From: Panopea generosa
Lineage: Eukaryota > Mollusca > Bivalvia > Adapedonta > Hiatellidae
Assembly (NCBI GenBank): GCA_029582155.1
Contig: CM055899.1
Location: 74,208,886-74,272,885 of the forward strand
DNA length: 64,000 bases
Reading direction: 5' to 3'
Numbering within the stretch: position 1 is the stretch's first letter; each line of letters opens with the position of its first letter. The position numbers and the translations under genes were made by a program. The notes below the pieces were generated by a model, which was not told where the DNA came from, searched no databases, and saw nothing but the letters and a program-made list of their open reading frames with translations. Of the stretch, positions 11,001-22,640 are shown piece after piece.

Positions 11001-14000
11001 TCCTGGGGAGGACTGTACTAGGTGTTGATTCCTGGGGAGGATCTGTACTGGGTTTTGATTCCTTGGGAGGACTGTACTGGGTGTTGATTCCTTGGGAGGA
11101 CCAGTACTGGGTGTGGATTCCTTGGGAGGACCAGAAATGGGTGTTGATTCCTGGTGAGGATCAGTACTTGGTGTTGATTCCTGGGGAGGGCCAGTACTGG
11201 GTGTTGATTCCTGGTGAGGACCAGTACTGGGTGTTGATTCCTGGGGAGGACCTGTACTCGTTGTTGATTCCTGGGGAGGACCTGTACTCGGTGTTGATTC
11301 CTTGGGAGGACCAGTACTGGGTGTTGATTCCTGGTGTGGACCAGTACTGGGTGTAGGTTCCTGGAGATGGACCAGTACTGGGCTTTGATTCCTTGGGAGG
11401 ACCTGTACTGGGTGTTGATACCAGGGGAGGACCAGTACTGGGTGTTGATTCCTGGGAGGATCTGTACTGGGTGTTGATCCCTGGGGAGGACCAGTACTGG
11501 ATGTTGATTCCTGGGGATGACAAGTGCTGGGTGTTGATTCCTGGGGAGGACAAGTACTGGGTGTTGACTCCTGGGGAGGACCAGTACTAGGTGTTGACTC
11601 CGGGGGAGGACCAGTACTGGGTGTTGATTCCTGGGTCGAACCTGTACTGGGTGTTTATTCCTTGGGAGGACCAGTACTGGGTGTTGATTCTTGGGGAGGA
11701 CTGTACTGGGTGTTGATTCCTGGGGAGGACCTTGACAGGGTGTTGATTCTTTGGGAGGATCTGTACTAGGTGTTGATTCCTTTGGAGGACCAGTACTGGG
11801 TGTAAATTCCTTGGGAGAACCAGAACTGGGTGTTGATTCCTGGTGAGGATCAGAACTGGGTGTTGATTCCTGGGGAGGGCCAGTACTGGGTGTTGATTCC
11901 TGGTGAGGACCAGTACTGGATGTTGATTCCTAGGGAGGACCTGTACTCGGTGTTGATTCCTGGGGAGGAACTGTACTGGGTGTCGATTCCTTGGGAGGAT
12001 CAGTACTGGGTGTTGATTCTTGGTGAGGATCAGTACTGGGTGTAGATTCTTGGGGATGGATCATTTTTGGGTTTTGATTCCTTGGGAGGACATGTACTTG
12101 GTGTTGATACCTGGGGAGGACCAGTACTGGGTGTTGATTCCTGGAGAAGACTTGTACTGGGTGTTGATTCTTTGGGAGGACCTGTACTAGGTGTTGATTC
12201 CTTTGGAGGACCAGTACTGGGTGTAAATTCCTTGGGAGAACCAGAACTGGGTGTTGATTCCTGGTGAGGATCAGAACAGGGTGTTGATTCCTGGGGAGGG
12301 CCAGTACTGGGTGTTGATTCCTGGTGAGGACCAGTACTGGATGTTGATTCCTAGGGAGGACCTGTACTCAGTGTTGATTCCTGGGGAGGACATGTACTGG
12401 GTGTTGATTCCTTGGGAGGATCAGTACTGGGTGTTGATTCTTGGTGAGGATCAGTACTGGGTGTAGATTCTTGGGGATGGATCATTACTGGGTTTTGATT
12501 CCTTGGGAGGACATGTACTTGGTGTTGATACCTGGGGAGGACCAGTATTGGGTGTTGATTCCTGGAGAAGACTTGTACTGGGTGTTGATTTCTGGTGAGG
12601 ACCTGTACTGGGTGTTGAAGACCTGTACTGAGTGTTGATTCCTGGGGAGGACTGTACTAGGTGTTGATTCCTGGGGAGGATCTGTACTGGGTTTTGATTC
12701 CTTGGGAGGACTGTACTGGGTGTTGATTCCTTGGGAGGACCAGTACTGGGTGTGGATTCCTTGGGAGGACCAGAAATGGGTGTTGATTCCTGGTGAGGAT
12801 CAGTACTTGGTGTTGATTCCTGGGGAGGGCCTGTACTGGGTGTTGATTCCTGGTGAGGACCAGTACTGGGTGTTGATTCCTGGGGAGGACCTGTACTCGT
12901 TGTTGATTCCTGGGGAGGACCTGTACTCGGTGTTGATTCCTTGGGAGGACCAGTACTGGGTGTTGATTCCTGGTGTGGACCAGTACTGGGTGTAGGTTCC
13001 TGGAGATGGACCAGTACTGGGCTTTGATTCCTTGGGAGGACCTGTACTGGGTGTTGATACCAGGGGAGGACCAGTACTGGGTGTTGATTCCTGGGAGGAT
13101 CTGTACTGGGTGTTGATCCCTGGGGAGGACCAGTACTGGATGTTGATTCCTGGGGATGACAAGTGCTGGGTGTTGATTCCTGGGGAGGACAAGTACTGGG
13201 TGTTGACTCCTGGGGAGGACCAGTACTGGGTGTTGACTCCGGGGGAGGACCAGTACTGGGTGTTGATTCCTGGGGCGAACCTGTACTGGGTGTTTATTCC
13301 TTGGGAGGACCAGTACTGGGTGTTGATTCTTGGGGAGGACTGTACTGGGTGTTGATTCCTGGGGAGGACCTTGACAGGGTGTTGATTCTTTGGGAGGATC
13401 TGTACTAGGTGTTGATTCCTTTGGAGGACCAGTACTGGGTGTAAATTCCTTGGGAGAACCAGAACTGGGTGTTGATTCCTGGTGAGGATCAGAACTGGGT
13501 GTTGATTCCTGGGGAGGGCCAGTACTGGGTGTTGATTCCTGGTGAGGACCAGTACTGGATGTTGATTCCTAGGGAGGACCTGTACTCGGTGTTGATTCCT
13601 GGGGAGGACCTGTACTGGGTGTCGATTCCTTGGGAGGATCAGTACTGGGTGTTGATTCTTGGTGAGGATCAGTACTGGGTGTAGATTCTTGGGGATGGAT
13701 CATTTTTGGGTTTTGATTCCTTGGGAGGACATGTACTTGGTGTTGATACCTGGGGAGGACCAGTACTGGGTGTTGATTCCTGGAGAAGACTTATACTGGG
13801 TGTTGATTTCTGGTGAGGACCTGTACTGGGTGTTGAAGACCTGTACTGAGTGTTGATTCCTGGAGAGGACCAGTACTGGGTGTTGATTCCTTGGGAGGAC
13901 TAGTACTGGGTGTTGATTCATGGGGAGGACCTGTACTGGGTGTTTATTCCTGAGGAGGACGAGTTCTGGGTGTTGATTCTTGGGGGAGGACTGTACTAGG

Positions 14001-16239
14001 TGTTGATTCCTGGGGAGGATCTGTACTGGGTTTTGATTCCTTGGGAGGACTGTACTGGGTGTTGATTCCTTGGGAGGACCAGTACTGGGTGTGGATTCCT
14101 TGGGAGGACCAGAAATGGGTGTTGATTCCTGGTGAGGATCAGTACTTGGTGTTGATTCCTGGGGAGGGCCAGTACTGGGTGTTGATTCCTGGTGAGGACC
14201 AGTACTGGGTGTTGATTCCTGGGGAGGACCTGTGCTCGTTGTTGATTCCTGGGGAGGACCTGTACTTGGTGTTGATTCCTTGGGAGAACCAGTACTGGGT
14301 GTTGGTTCCTGGTGTGGACCAGTACTGGGTGTAGGTTCCTGGGGATGGACCAGTACTGGGTTTTGATTCCTTGGGAGGACCTGTACTGGGTGTTGATACC
14401 TGGGGAGGACCAGTACTGGGTATTGATTCCTGGGAGGACCTGTACTGGGTGTTTATTCCTTGGGAGGACCAGTACTGGGTGTTGATTCAGTACTGGGTGT
14501 TGATTCATGGGGAGGGCCAGTACTGGTTATTGATTCCTGGTGAAGACCAGTACTGGGTGTTGATTCCTGGGGGACCTGTACTGGGTATTGATTCCTGGGG
14601 AGGACCTGTTCTTGGTGTTGATTCCTTGGGAGGACCAGTACTGGGTGTTGATTCTTGGTGTGGATCAGTTTTAGGTGTAGATTCCTGGGGATGGACCAGT
14701 ACTGGGTTTTGATTTCTTGGGAGGACCTGTACTGGGTGTTGATACTTAGAGAGGACCAGTACTGGGTGTTGATTCCTGGAGAGGACCTTGACTGGGAGTT
14801 GATTCCTGGGGAGGACCTGTACTGGGTGTTGAAGACCTGTACTGGGTGTTGATTCCTGGGGAAGACCTGTACTGGGTGTTTATTCCTTGGGAGGACCAGA
14901 ACTGGGTGTTGATTCCTGGAGAGGACCTGTACTGAGTGTTGATTCCTGGGGAGGACCTGTACTGGGTGTTGCTTCGTGTGGAGGACCAGTACTGGATGTT
15001 GATTCCTGGAGAGGACCTGTACTGGGTGTTGATTCCTTGGGAGGACATGTACTGGGTGTTGATTCCAGGTGAAGACCTGTACTGTGTGTTGATTCCTCGG
15101 GAGGACAAGTACTGGGTGATGATTCCTTGGGAAGGACCAGTATTGGGTGTTGATTCCTGGGGAGGACCTGTACTGGGTTTTGATTCCTGGGGAGGACAAG
15201 ACTGTGTTCCGTGTTGATTCCTAGGAAGGACTTATACTGGGTGTTAATTACTTGGGAGGACCAGTACTGGGTGTTGACCCCTGGGGACGACCAGTACTGG
15301 GTGTTGACTTCTGAGGATGACCAGTAATGGGTGTTGATTCCTTCGGAGGACCTGTACTGGGTGTTTATTCCTGGGGTGGACCTATACTGGATGTTGATTC
15401 CTGGGGAGGATCTGTACTGGGTGTTGATTCCTTTGGAGGGTCAGTACTGGGTGTTGATTCCTGGTGAGGACCAGTACTGGGTGTTGATTCCTGGGAAGGA
15501 CCAGTGCTGGGTGTTGATTCCTTGGGAGGACCTGTACTGGGTGTTGATTCCTGGGGAGGACCTGTATTGGGTGTTGATTCCTTGGGAGGTCCAGTACTGG
15601 GTGTTGATTCCTGGTGAAGACCAGTACTTGGTTTTGATTCCTGGGGAGAGGACCAGTACTAGGTGATGATTCCAGGAGAGGACCTATACTCGGTGTTGAC
15701 TCCTGGGGAGGACCTGTACTCGGTGTTGATTCCTGGGGAGGACCAGTTCTGGGTGTTGATTCCTTTGAAAGACCCGTACTAGGTTTTGATTCCTTGGGAG
15801 GACCTTTACTGGGTGTTGATACCTGGGGAGGACCAGTACTGGTTGTTGATTCCTGGGGAGGACCAATACTTGGTTTTGATTCCTGGGAAGGACCAAAACT
15901 AAGTGTTAACTCCTGGGGAAAACTTGGTGTTGACTCCTTATAATGGAGGACCAGTACTGGGTGTTCATTCCTGGGGAGGACCAGTTCTGGGTGTTGATTC
16001 CTTGAGAGGACCTGTACTTGGTGTTGATTCCTGGGGAAAACCTTTTCTGGGTGTTGATTCCTTGGGAGGACTAGTACTGGGTGTTGATTCCTGGCGAGGA
16101 CCTGTATTGGGTGTTGATTCCTGGGAAGGGCCAGTACTGGGTGTTGATTCCTGGGGAGATCCAGTAATAAGTGTTTAGTCATGGGGAGGACCAGCACTTG
16201 GTGTTGATTCCTGGGGAGGACCTGTTCTGGGTGTTGCTT
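8074..16239. repeat. Giant 30-bp minisatellite, about 8.2 kb, with higher-order blocks
   Basis: About 270 units of 30 bp, consensus ggaccagtactgggtgttga followed by ttcctgggga. The main variants are ccagtac/cctgtac, ctgggg/cttggg and gatca/gacca, plus some 20-bp short units (gaagacctgtactgggtgtt). A distinctive marker string recurs at 9497, 10186, 11524 and 13163, another at 9036, 11063, 12702 and 14041, and a third at 8655, 10682, 12441 and 13659. This gives block offsets of 689, 1338, 2027 (=689+1338), 1639 and 1218 bp. Since 30 is divisible by three, many frames on both strands stay open (GEDQYWVLIP on +, INTQYWSSPG on -), and I regard none as a gene. Confidence 0.97.
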
Positions 16240-17185
16240 TGGAGGGGTCATTGGGTCAAGTCTTGTATTAGCAAAAGCACTATCATTTACAATTCTGACC
16301 TGACCTGCTTACCTGTGTCCATCATTTGACGTCTTCCATAGAACTTCTTGCAGTAGTAAGATTTCCACCCCCATATATACTAAACACTGGGTTAAAAATG
16401 GCATTAAAACTTTTTTGTTGCAATTTCCAGCATTTGCATTGTCATCATTCACACTAAGAATGGACATGATTTCTAAAGCTTTTCATTCACACAGAGCAGC
16501 TTGAATCATCTGATTCGCTGACTTCCAATATGCCTGGCAGATTGAATCACCAAAGTTTCATATTGATTATCCTTAGATGTAATTCTGCTTTTATTTCCGT
16601 GTAAAATGTAAACTAAAAGTACAATTGTCATCAATTATTTATATTTCTCCATCGACAAATACATTGATTACTGGTAATCGGTCATGTTATGTTTGCAACA
16701 ATGCCTATATGGCCGACGGCATGACTCCGCACTATGCTCTGTAAGGGAATTTTAAAAATCAATATATCGCAGTTCTGGAATAAAATTGCTGCATTTTATT
16801 TGGAATTGATTGAATCATAAATCCTATTGTTTGATATAGATCGGTAATATAAATGAAAGCAGGACATTTATGTATCAGTTAATTTGCTTGCTGTTGTATT
16901 GATACAATGTTACAACTTCTCTTTATATAAATAATTGATGAAATAGCGAACACTGTGCTCAGAAGTGCTCGGAATAAATGTTTTTTTATCTATATTTAGA
17001 GCCATATATATCTGGCTTCAGTTTTTCACCAGAATTACTTAACAGATCTCGTCCAAGCACTTAAGTTCATCTGTATGAGTAAAAATGGTACCCGAGTCTT
17101 GAGCTAAAATGGTACCCGAGTCTGTACTGGATATAATTAGGTAAAATTTAAGAATAGTTAATAAACCTAGTAATTTCATTGTTAC
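16240..17185. other. Unique AT-rich intron sequence, nothing recognised
   Basis: No tandem structure, element ends or exon could be supported. A short direct repeat (aaaatggtacccgagtct) occurs twice near 17083 and 17107. Confidence 0.6.
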
Positions 17186-17200
17186 ATAATATTATAATCC
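17186..17200. repeat. Left 15-bp target site duplication of LINE
   Basis: ataatattataatcc is repeated exactly at 18082-18096, on the far side of the LINE poly(A). Confidence 0.9.
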
Positions 17201-18081
17201 AACAAACAAAACTAGTACAACAAATTAAGACTTCAAACAGTCCAAACAAATATTTATATAATAAACAGTTAAATTGTATCGAAAACACGTTAGTCATCAA
17301 GCCGCATATTAAATGGGAGCAAGAAATAAATAACATAAACTGGAAAACTGTACATACTATACCTATCAAATCTTTAATAAATACAAAATTAAGGGCGTTT
17401 CAATATAAATACTTGATGAGAATAATCCCAAACAACAAATTTCTGTTTAAATGTAATATTAATAACACAAGCTTGTGTGATTTTTGCAACATGCATGAAG
17501 AATCAAATAAACACTTGTTTTGGGAATGTCATATTTCGAGAAGTTTTTGGACAGAAATTCAAATGTTTTTAAATGAAAAACAGATACACATACATTTGAA
17601 TTATTCAATGATCTCCTTTGGATATGTGGACCAGAGTAGCTACACTAACTTATTAAACTGTATATTGATATATGCAAAATACTTCATTTTTAAAAACAAA
17701 TATGCAAACACAATACCGAATTTTAACAATTTTAAAAAATATTTAAAATACCATGAAAACCTTGAAAGATTAATTGCACTGACAAAAGACAAAATTACAC
17801 AACATGAAAACAAATGGAATAAACTGCAATTTTTCTAATACGAAATGTTAATCTATAAAGTGTCAGTGTGGAGTAATTTACTTCTTTCTAAACAAAAAAA
17901 TCTTATTCTTCGCCTTTTTTTCTCTTCTCTCCGACCTATTCTGTCAAAATCCTAAACTTTATTTCTGATATTACGTTCATAAACAAATATATATGAAGAT
18001 TGTAAATTGCATTATGTATGTAATAATAAATTGTATGTGAATGTACTATGGAAATAAAAAAAATTGAAAAAAAAAAAAATA
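17201..18081 (+). mobile_element. 5'-truncated non-LTR retrotransposon (LINE) insertion
   Basis: 881 bp between perfect 15-bp target duplications. It contains the 3' end of an ORF2-like frame, a 3' UTR of about 240 bp, an AATAAA-like signal near 18052 and an A-rich tail (about 18055-18079). The exact duplication and intact frame indicate a young insertion. It lies in the same orientation as the host syntaxin gene. Confidence 0.9.
17203..17838 (+). pseudogene. LINE ORF2 C-terminus (zf-RVT region), 5' truncated
   Basis: About 211 residues of uninterrupted frame ending at TAA 17836-17838. The centre has a CX2CX8HX4C cluster (CDFCNMHEESNKHLFWEC) preceded by KLRAFQYKYLMRIIPNN, which is the arrangement of the zf-RVT region downstream of the reverse transcriptase in L1/Tx1-like LINEs. 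No endonuclease or reverse-transcriptase domain remains, so it cannot move by itself. An ATG at 17179 lies in flanking host DNA, upstream of the insertion point, and is not the original start. Clade assignment is from motif memory. Confidence 0.8.
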
Positions 18082-18096
18082 ATAATATTATAATCC
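18082..18096. repeat. Right 15-bp target site duplication of LINE
   Basis: Exact copy of 17186-17200. Confidence 0.9.
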
Positions 18097-18729
18097 CACG
18101 CAACACAATTTTGTGTGTGTGGAGTGGCGGAAGGGGTATTTAATAGGCACTGTCTGTGGGTCCAAAAGCATCTCCAGAACTCCAAAACCATGTATGGTTA
18201 AACAGTTCATGGAATTTTATACACATGTCAACCTAGTGGTTTAGTAGTGCAATTTGCTATTGTGGAATATTCATTTTCAATATATTTTCTGTTACAATGG
18301 AAACAAATAGACAAATTTACAAAATAAACTATTTCTGACACAACTCCAAAACCATTCAAATAAACTTGTAATGGTGCCTTGTGCTATGAGGGGGTTCTCA
18401 TTGTCAGCATTTGTTCTGTTACAATGGAAACAATTAGCCAAATTTATAAAATTCTCCCTTTTTGGCTTACAGCTTTAAAACCTAGTGGTGCAAGGAGTGC
18501 TTAACTTTGCTGTGAAGAAGTTTCCATTTTCAAGTTTCAGAACTCATGACATCTTAGCAAGATACAGAAGATATTGCATGATGGCTAGATCTTTTTGTTA
18601 TGCCATGTTGCCTTGCTTTATCTCAAAATTCAAATACACCCCTTTTATTAGAAATGTTAAAACTCAGATATAGTTTGTTCAGCAGATTCTACAAGTTCGT
18701 TATCACAGTGAATTCCCTGTCTTTGGAAC
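18097..18729. other. Intron sequence with weak internal duplication
   Basis: Two related segments, near 18285 and 18410, share tctgttacaatggaaacaa followed by acaaatttac or ccaaatttat. Nothing else is recognised. Confidence 0.5.
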
Positions 18730-18945
18730 ATTGATCACTGTGATCTGTGATGACTCAGCACATTGATACACTGTGATCTGTGATGACGCGTGCTAGCACA
18801 TTGATACACTGTGATCTGTGATGACGCGTGCTAGCACATTGATACACTGTGATCTGTGATGACGCGTGCTAGCACATTGATACACTGTGATCTGTGATGA
18901 CTCTGCACATTTATACACTGTAATTTGTGATGACTCGGCACTATA
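18730..18945. repeat. 38-bp minisatellite, about 5-6 units
   Basis: Units contain cactgtgatctgtgatgacg followed by cgtgctagcacattgataca. The three central units are identical and the outer ones degenerate. Confidence 0.92.
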
Positions 18946-19665
18946 TTTTGTATGCTATTATATTAATTAGATGTCCCGCCAGGGAAAAAAAAAATGTCTT
19001 TCCTTCAGAGAGTCTTACATGGAATCACAGTGATGTGTATATATAGACTTATGTTTCAAAGTCTCAAAATTGGAAAACCACTGATCCTTTGGTCTCAAAA
19101 TATGCATACACATGTGTCAAAACCTCTAAAATCAAATAAATGACATTGTTCATGTTTGGTTTAAAAGTTTATAATGCAAATACAATTTTACATTTGAAAT
19201 TTAAAAAAAAAATGGTGGGGTTGCCGGTGACCTTGCATTAGACATTAACAAAAATGTGTAACCACTGACTTCTTTTTTATCATTCCAAATATACGGACAA
19301 TGAAGTATCCTGATTGTGGCTTTGCTGTAATTATGCAAATGCAGCATTCTCCAGAGCCTAATACATTGTATAGCACCATCCTATTGACAGGTTCAGTGAA
19401 TTAACAGCATCCACAATAAGTGAAATAGCATCCCAATATGAAACATTCATGGAATGAAAAATTATATTAATTAAATTATGAAAAAAAAATGGAAATTTTA
19501 CAATGTCATCTGTGTGAAATGTCTACTTTCTTACTCCAGTCCTTACAAGATTTGTTACAAAATGTTTGCTAACCAGCCTGATCGCCCAAGTAACTCCAGA
19601 GTTATGGTCCTTGGATTGTTACACTTACTGAAAATTTGGGATTTCTGCTTTCTAACTTAAGAAGG

Positions 19666-19742
19666 TGGGCTAGGTTAGCTCAGTCGGTAGCACCTCTGTA
19701 TATCAGTTGAGAAGTTTTAAGTTTAAATTCCTGCAACTTGAA
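19666..19742 (+). repeat. tRNA-derived SINE head
   Basis: A box ggttagctcagtcggtagca (from about 19673) and a B-box-like gtttaaattcc (about 19719). It is similar to tRNA in spacing, but the anticodon arm (tctgtatatcagttgag) and acceptor stem do not fold well, so it is called a SINE. The body after 19742 is not clearly bounded. Confidence 0.6.
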
Positions 19743-20187
19743 AGATATGATGAAGAAAAATTTACAGATGTCTTAAATTTGGATGTTTCTCAACTTTTGT
19801 TGTTGAAAAAATAATTATTTTCCTGAAAAATAAGGTTGTCCCAACAATATAATGCTGTGAATACGGTAATATAATATTTGTTTAAGATTGATAGCATGGA
19901 TGATTTATATACACTATTCAACATGGGTAAGATTTACATTTTCATCATAAATGAACCAGGAAGATGAGATGCAAAGTAAACTGGTAAAACATTTAAAAAA
20001 AATTTTCATTTATTTAACAATGGTCAATTTTGGCCTCCCCCCTCCCAACATTATAGATTTTAAAGTCCAGCCCTGTTCAACTTTTATATTCTAACTTAGT
20101 GTGATTTATCAACAAACCCTTACAGATGGTGATTTTTTTGTGCTTTTTTGGGGACTAAATTTATATATATATATCATTTAATATTTA

Positions 20188-20978
20188 TTATCCTAGTGTT
20201 GATAGTGATTGTTTTAATACACGGCAGTTTTTATTGTCACAAAAACCAAAGTGACTTAATCGCCAAAGTTTGACAACCCGAAAACCACTTCTGGAATTAT
20301 TTTTTTTCAATCTGTTAGCTTTTTGAATTTTTTTCAGCATGCATGTTGATTTGCTGATGCCTTTTGCTGTGCTCATTATTAAGCAAAATCTTACCTGCAG
20401 CCAGATCCAATTTATTAAAAATGTTCGATACAAAAATGTCACATGGGTTGATTATCCTGTATACTATGCTTTTGAAATAATATATAAAGGGAGATAATTA
20501 AATTCACAACAACGGAATTTACGATTTTTGGGATCTTTTCAGATGCTCATTCACAATGCATGATATATATATGGAGATAATTATATGTTAATGGGAGATA
20601 TTTATATATTAATGGGGTTTATTGCCATTTTCAACATATGACAGGACTGGTTATATACATGCATATCAAGTTTTATTGGTAGAGGCAGAAATAAAAATGA
20701 AATGAGTTAGTACTGCTTCCCTGGTACCACAAGTAACTGGCAGACTTTCTCACAAAGTTTTTGGGCTAAGCTGGGCTCAAACTTATAACTTCAGCATTGA
20801 GAGGTTACAATGGTCTTAAATAAATGACTTAGTAAACCATGCAGCCGCAGAGGACACCAAAATGTTATTAGATTGAACTTAACCAAAAACATACAGATAG
20901 AAGAGTTTATTTTTGAGAGATTGGACCATTACAGTGAAAATGTAGTTACTGATGTTGTTGTTATACATGTACTTGCAG
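20188..20978. other. Intron before the first exon; SINE tail at 20610-20660 (-)
   Basis: Mostly AT-rich. The minus strand at 20610-20660 carries the tgttgaaaatggc 3' end of the SINE family at 1871-2097. The segment 20720-20870 looks like a decayed tRNA-headed SINE on the minus strand (ctcaaacttataac, related to an inverted B box), but weakly. The acceptor before 20979 is preceded by a T-rich run (gatgttgttgttatacatgt). Confidence 0.5.
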
Positions 20979-21078
20979 GTTGAAGAAATACGCCAGATGA
21001 TAGACAAGATCGCATCCAATGTGGAGGAAGTGAAAATGAAACATAGTACCATCTTGTCCGCCCCGCAAACAGATGACA
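20979..21078 (+). CDS. STX1A: Syntaxin-1-type t-SNARE, internal exon (Habc Ha/Hb region), 100 nt
   Basis: Syntaxin-1 is a plasma-membrane t-SNARE that pairs with SNAP-25 and synaptobrevin for vesicle fusion; its N-terminal Habc bundle regulates opening. This exon begins after an acceptor ending ttgcag and ends at a perfect gtaagt donor (21079). Frame 0 from 20979 gives 33 codons, starting [18 protein letters not shown] and ending ILSAPQTDD, plus one nucleotide (phase 1 out). The motif VEEIR-x2-IDKIA-x-NVEEVK is the end of helix Ha of syntaxin-1. The 100-nt length agrees with what I remember of the equivalent vertebrate exon. The last nucleotide joins AA at 62277 to make a Lys codon, giving DDKTKEELEE, the expected continuation. 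The preceding exon, expected to end in FFEQ, is not in the window as far as I can see. No stops or frameshifts are present. Family assignment is firm; the paralogue (1A, 1B or a single invertebrate Stx1) cannot be decided. Confidence 0.95.
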
Positions 21079-21094
21079 GTAAGTAGCTAAATTG

Positions 21095-22316
21095 TCATGG
21101 CAACCACAACCTAGAGAACATACACACTTACATGTAGTTAACAAGATCCACTTACTGATGGTACCTTCATTGTCATGACAACCTACAGAACATCCACACT
21201 TACATGTAGTTTACAAGATCCACTTACTGATGGTACCTTCATTGTCATGACAGCCTAGAGAACATCCACACTCACATGTAGTTAACCAGATCCACTTACT
21301 AGTGATACCTTCATTGGCATGACAACCTAGAGAACATCCACACTTACATGTAGTTAACCAGATCCACTTACTGGTGGTACCGTCATTGTCATGACAACCT
21401 AGAGAACATCCACACTTACATGAAGTTTACCAGATGCACTTACTGGTGGTACCTTCATTGTCATGACAGCCTAGAGAACATCCACACTTACATGTAGTTT
21501 GTCAGATCCACTTACTGATGGTACCTTCATTGTCATGACAGCCTAGAGAACATCCACACTTACATGTAGTTTACAAGATCCACTTACTGGTGGTACCTTC
21601 ATTGGCATGACAACCTAGAGAACATCCACACTTACATGTAGTTAACCAGATCCTCTTACTGATGGTACCTTCATTGTCATGGCAACCTAGAGAACATCCA
21701 CAATTACATGTAGCTTACCAGATCCACTTACTGATGGTACCTTCATTGTCATGACAACCTAGAGAACATCCACACTTACATGTAGTTAACCAGATCCACT
21801 TACTGATGGTACCTTCATTGTCATGGCAACCTAGAGAACATCCACAATTACATGTAGTTTACCAGATCCACTTACTGATGGTACTTTCATTGTCATGACA
21901 ACCTAGAGAACATCCACACTTACATTTAGTTAACAAGATCCACTTACTGATGGTACCTTCATTGTCATGACAACCTAGAGAACATTCATAATTACATGTA
22001 GTTAACCAGATCCACTTACAGGTGGTACCTTTATTGTCATGACAACCTAGAGAACATCCACACTTACATGTAGTTTACAAGATCCACTTATTGATGGTAC
22101 CTTCATTGGCATGACAACCTAGAGAACATCCACACTTACATGTAGTTTACCAGATCCACTAACTGATGCTACCTTCATTGTCATGACAGCCTAGAGAACA
22201 TCCACATTTACATGTAGTTTACCAGATCTACTTACTGATGGTACTTTCATTGTCATGACAACCTAGAGAACATCCACACTTTTAATGTAGCTTACCAGAT
22301 CCACTTACTGATGGTT
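21095..22316. repeat. 72-bp minisatellite starting 16 nt after the exon donor, about 17 units
   Basis: Units contain cttacatgtagttaaccaga, tccacttactgatggtacct and tcattgtcatgacaacctag with agaacatccaca. The period is 72 bp. The first, partial unit overlaps the 5' end of the intron (attgtcatggcaacc at 21090), suggesting amplification of sequence adjacent to the splice donor. Confidence 0.95.
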
Positions 22317-22594
22317 CCTTCATTTTTGGCTTATATTGCAAACAGTTTCCAAATAATACTTTATAAAACATAGTACTTTGCTCATAATATTCTCTGCTAA
22401 CTTTCAATGTTTTAGAAACTACATTATTATCTCTGCCAGAAAATGATATTTCCCAAACAACGACTAAATTGGATACATTTCCTGCTTGAAAACCTCTCCT
22501 CATTTAGCTTTGTCATTGTGTCTTCCTGTTTGGATCGAGACTCATCCAGAGTTTTTTTTATAACCACAAAACTGTTTGCAATATAATAACCTTT

Positions 22595-22640
22595 AATGTG
22601 TAGAAAATGGCGTTAAATGAGCCATTAAAAAAAACAGTGC
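22595..22640 (+). repeat. SINE 3' end, 'tgttgaaaatggc' family
   Basis: The segment taatgtgtagaaaatggcgt followed by taaatgagccattaaaaaa matches the tail of the 1871-2097 SINE. The body is not recognisable. Confidence 0.45.

Larger units (their letters stand above)
1..20978 (+). other. Upstream syntaxin intron (3' part), start not in window
   Basis: This is inferred from the 20979 acceptor. Exon 2 of syntaxin-1 (acidic stretch followed by MEEFFEQ) was looked for and not found, so the intron probably extends beyond base 1 and is at least 21 kb long. It contains the 30-bp giant minisatellite, nested TA elements and the LINE fragment. Confidence 0.75.

Noticed and set aside
17179-17202. ATG at 17179 as start of the LINE protein
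   Set aside because: It lies upstream of the insertion point, in host DNA overlapping the target duplication; the frame is open there by chance.
19666-19742. tRNA gene
   Set aside because: A and B boxes are present but no cloverleaf can be drawn.
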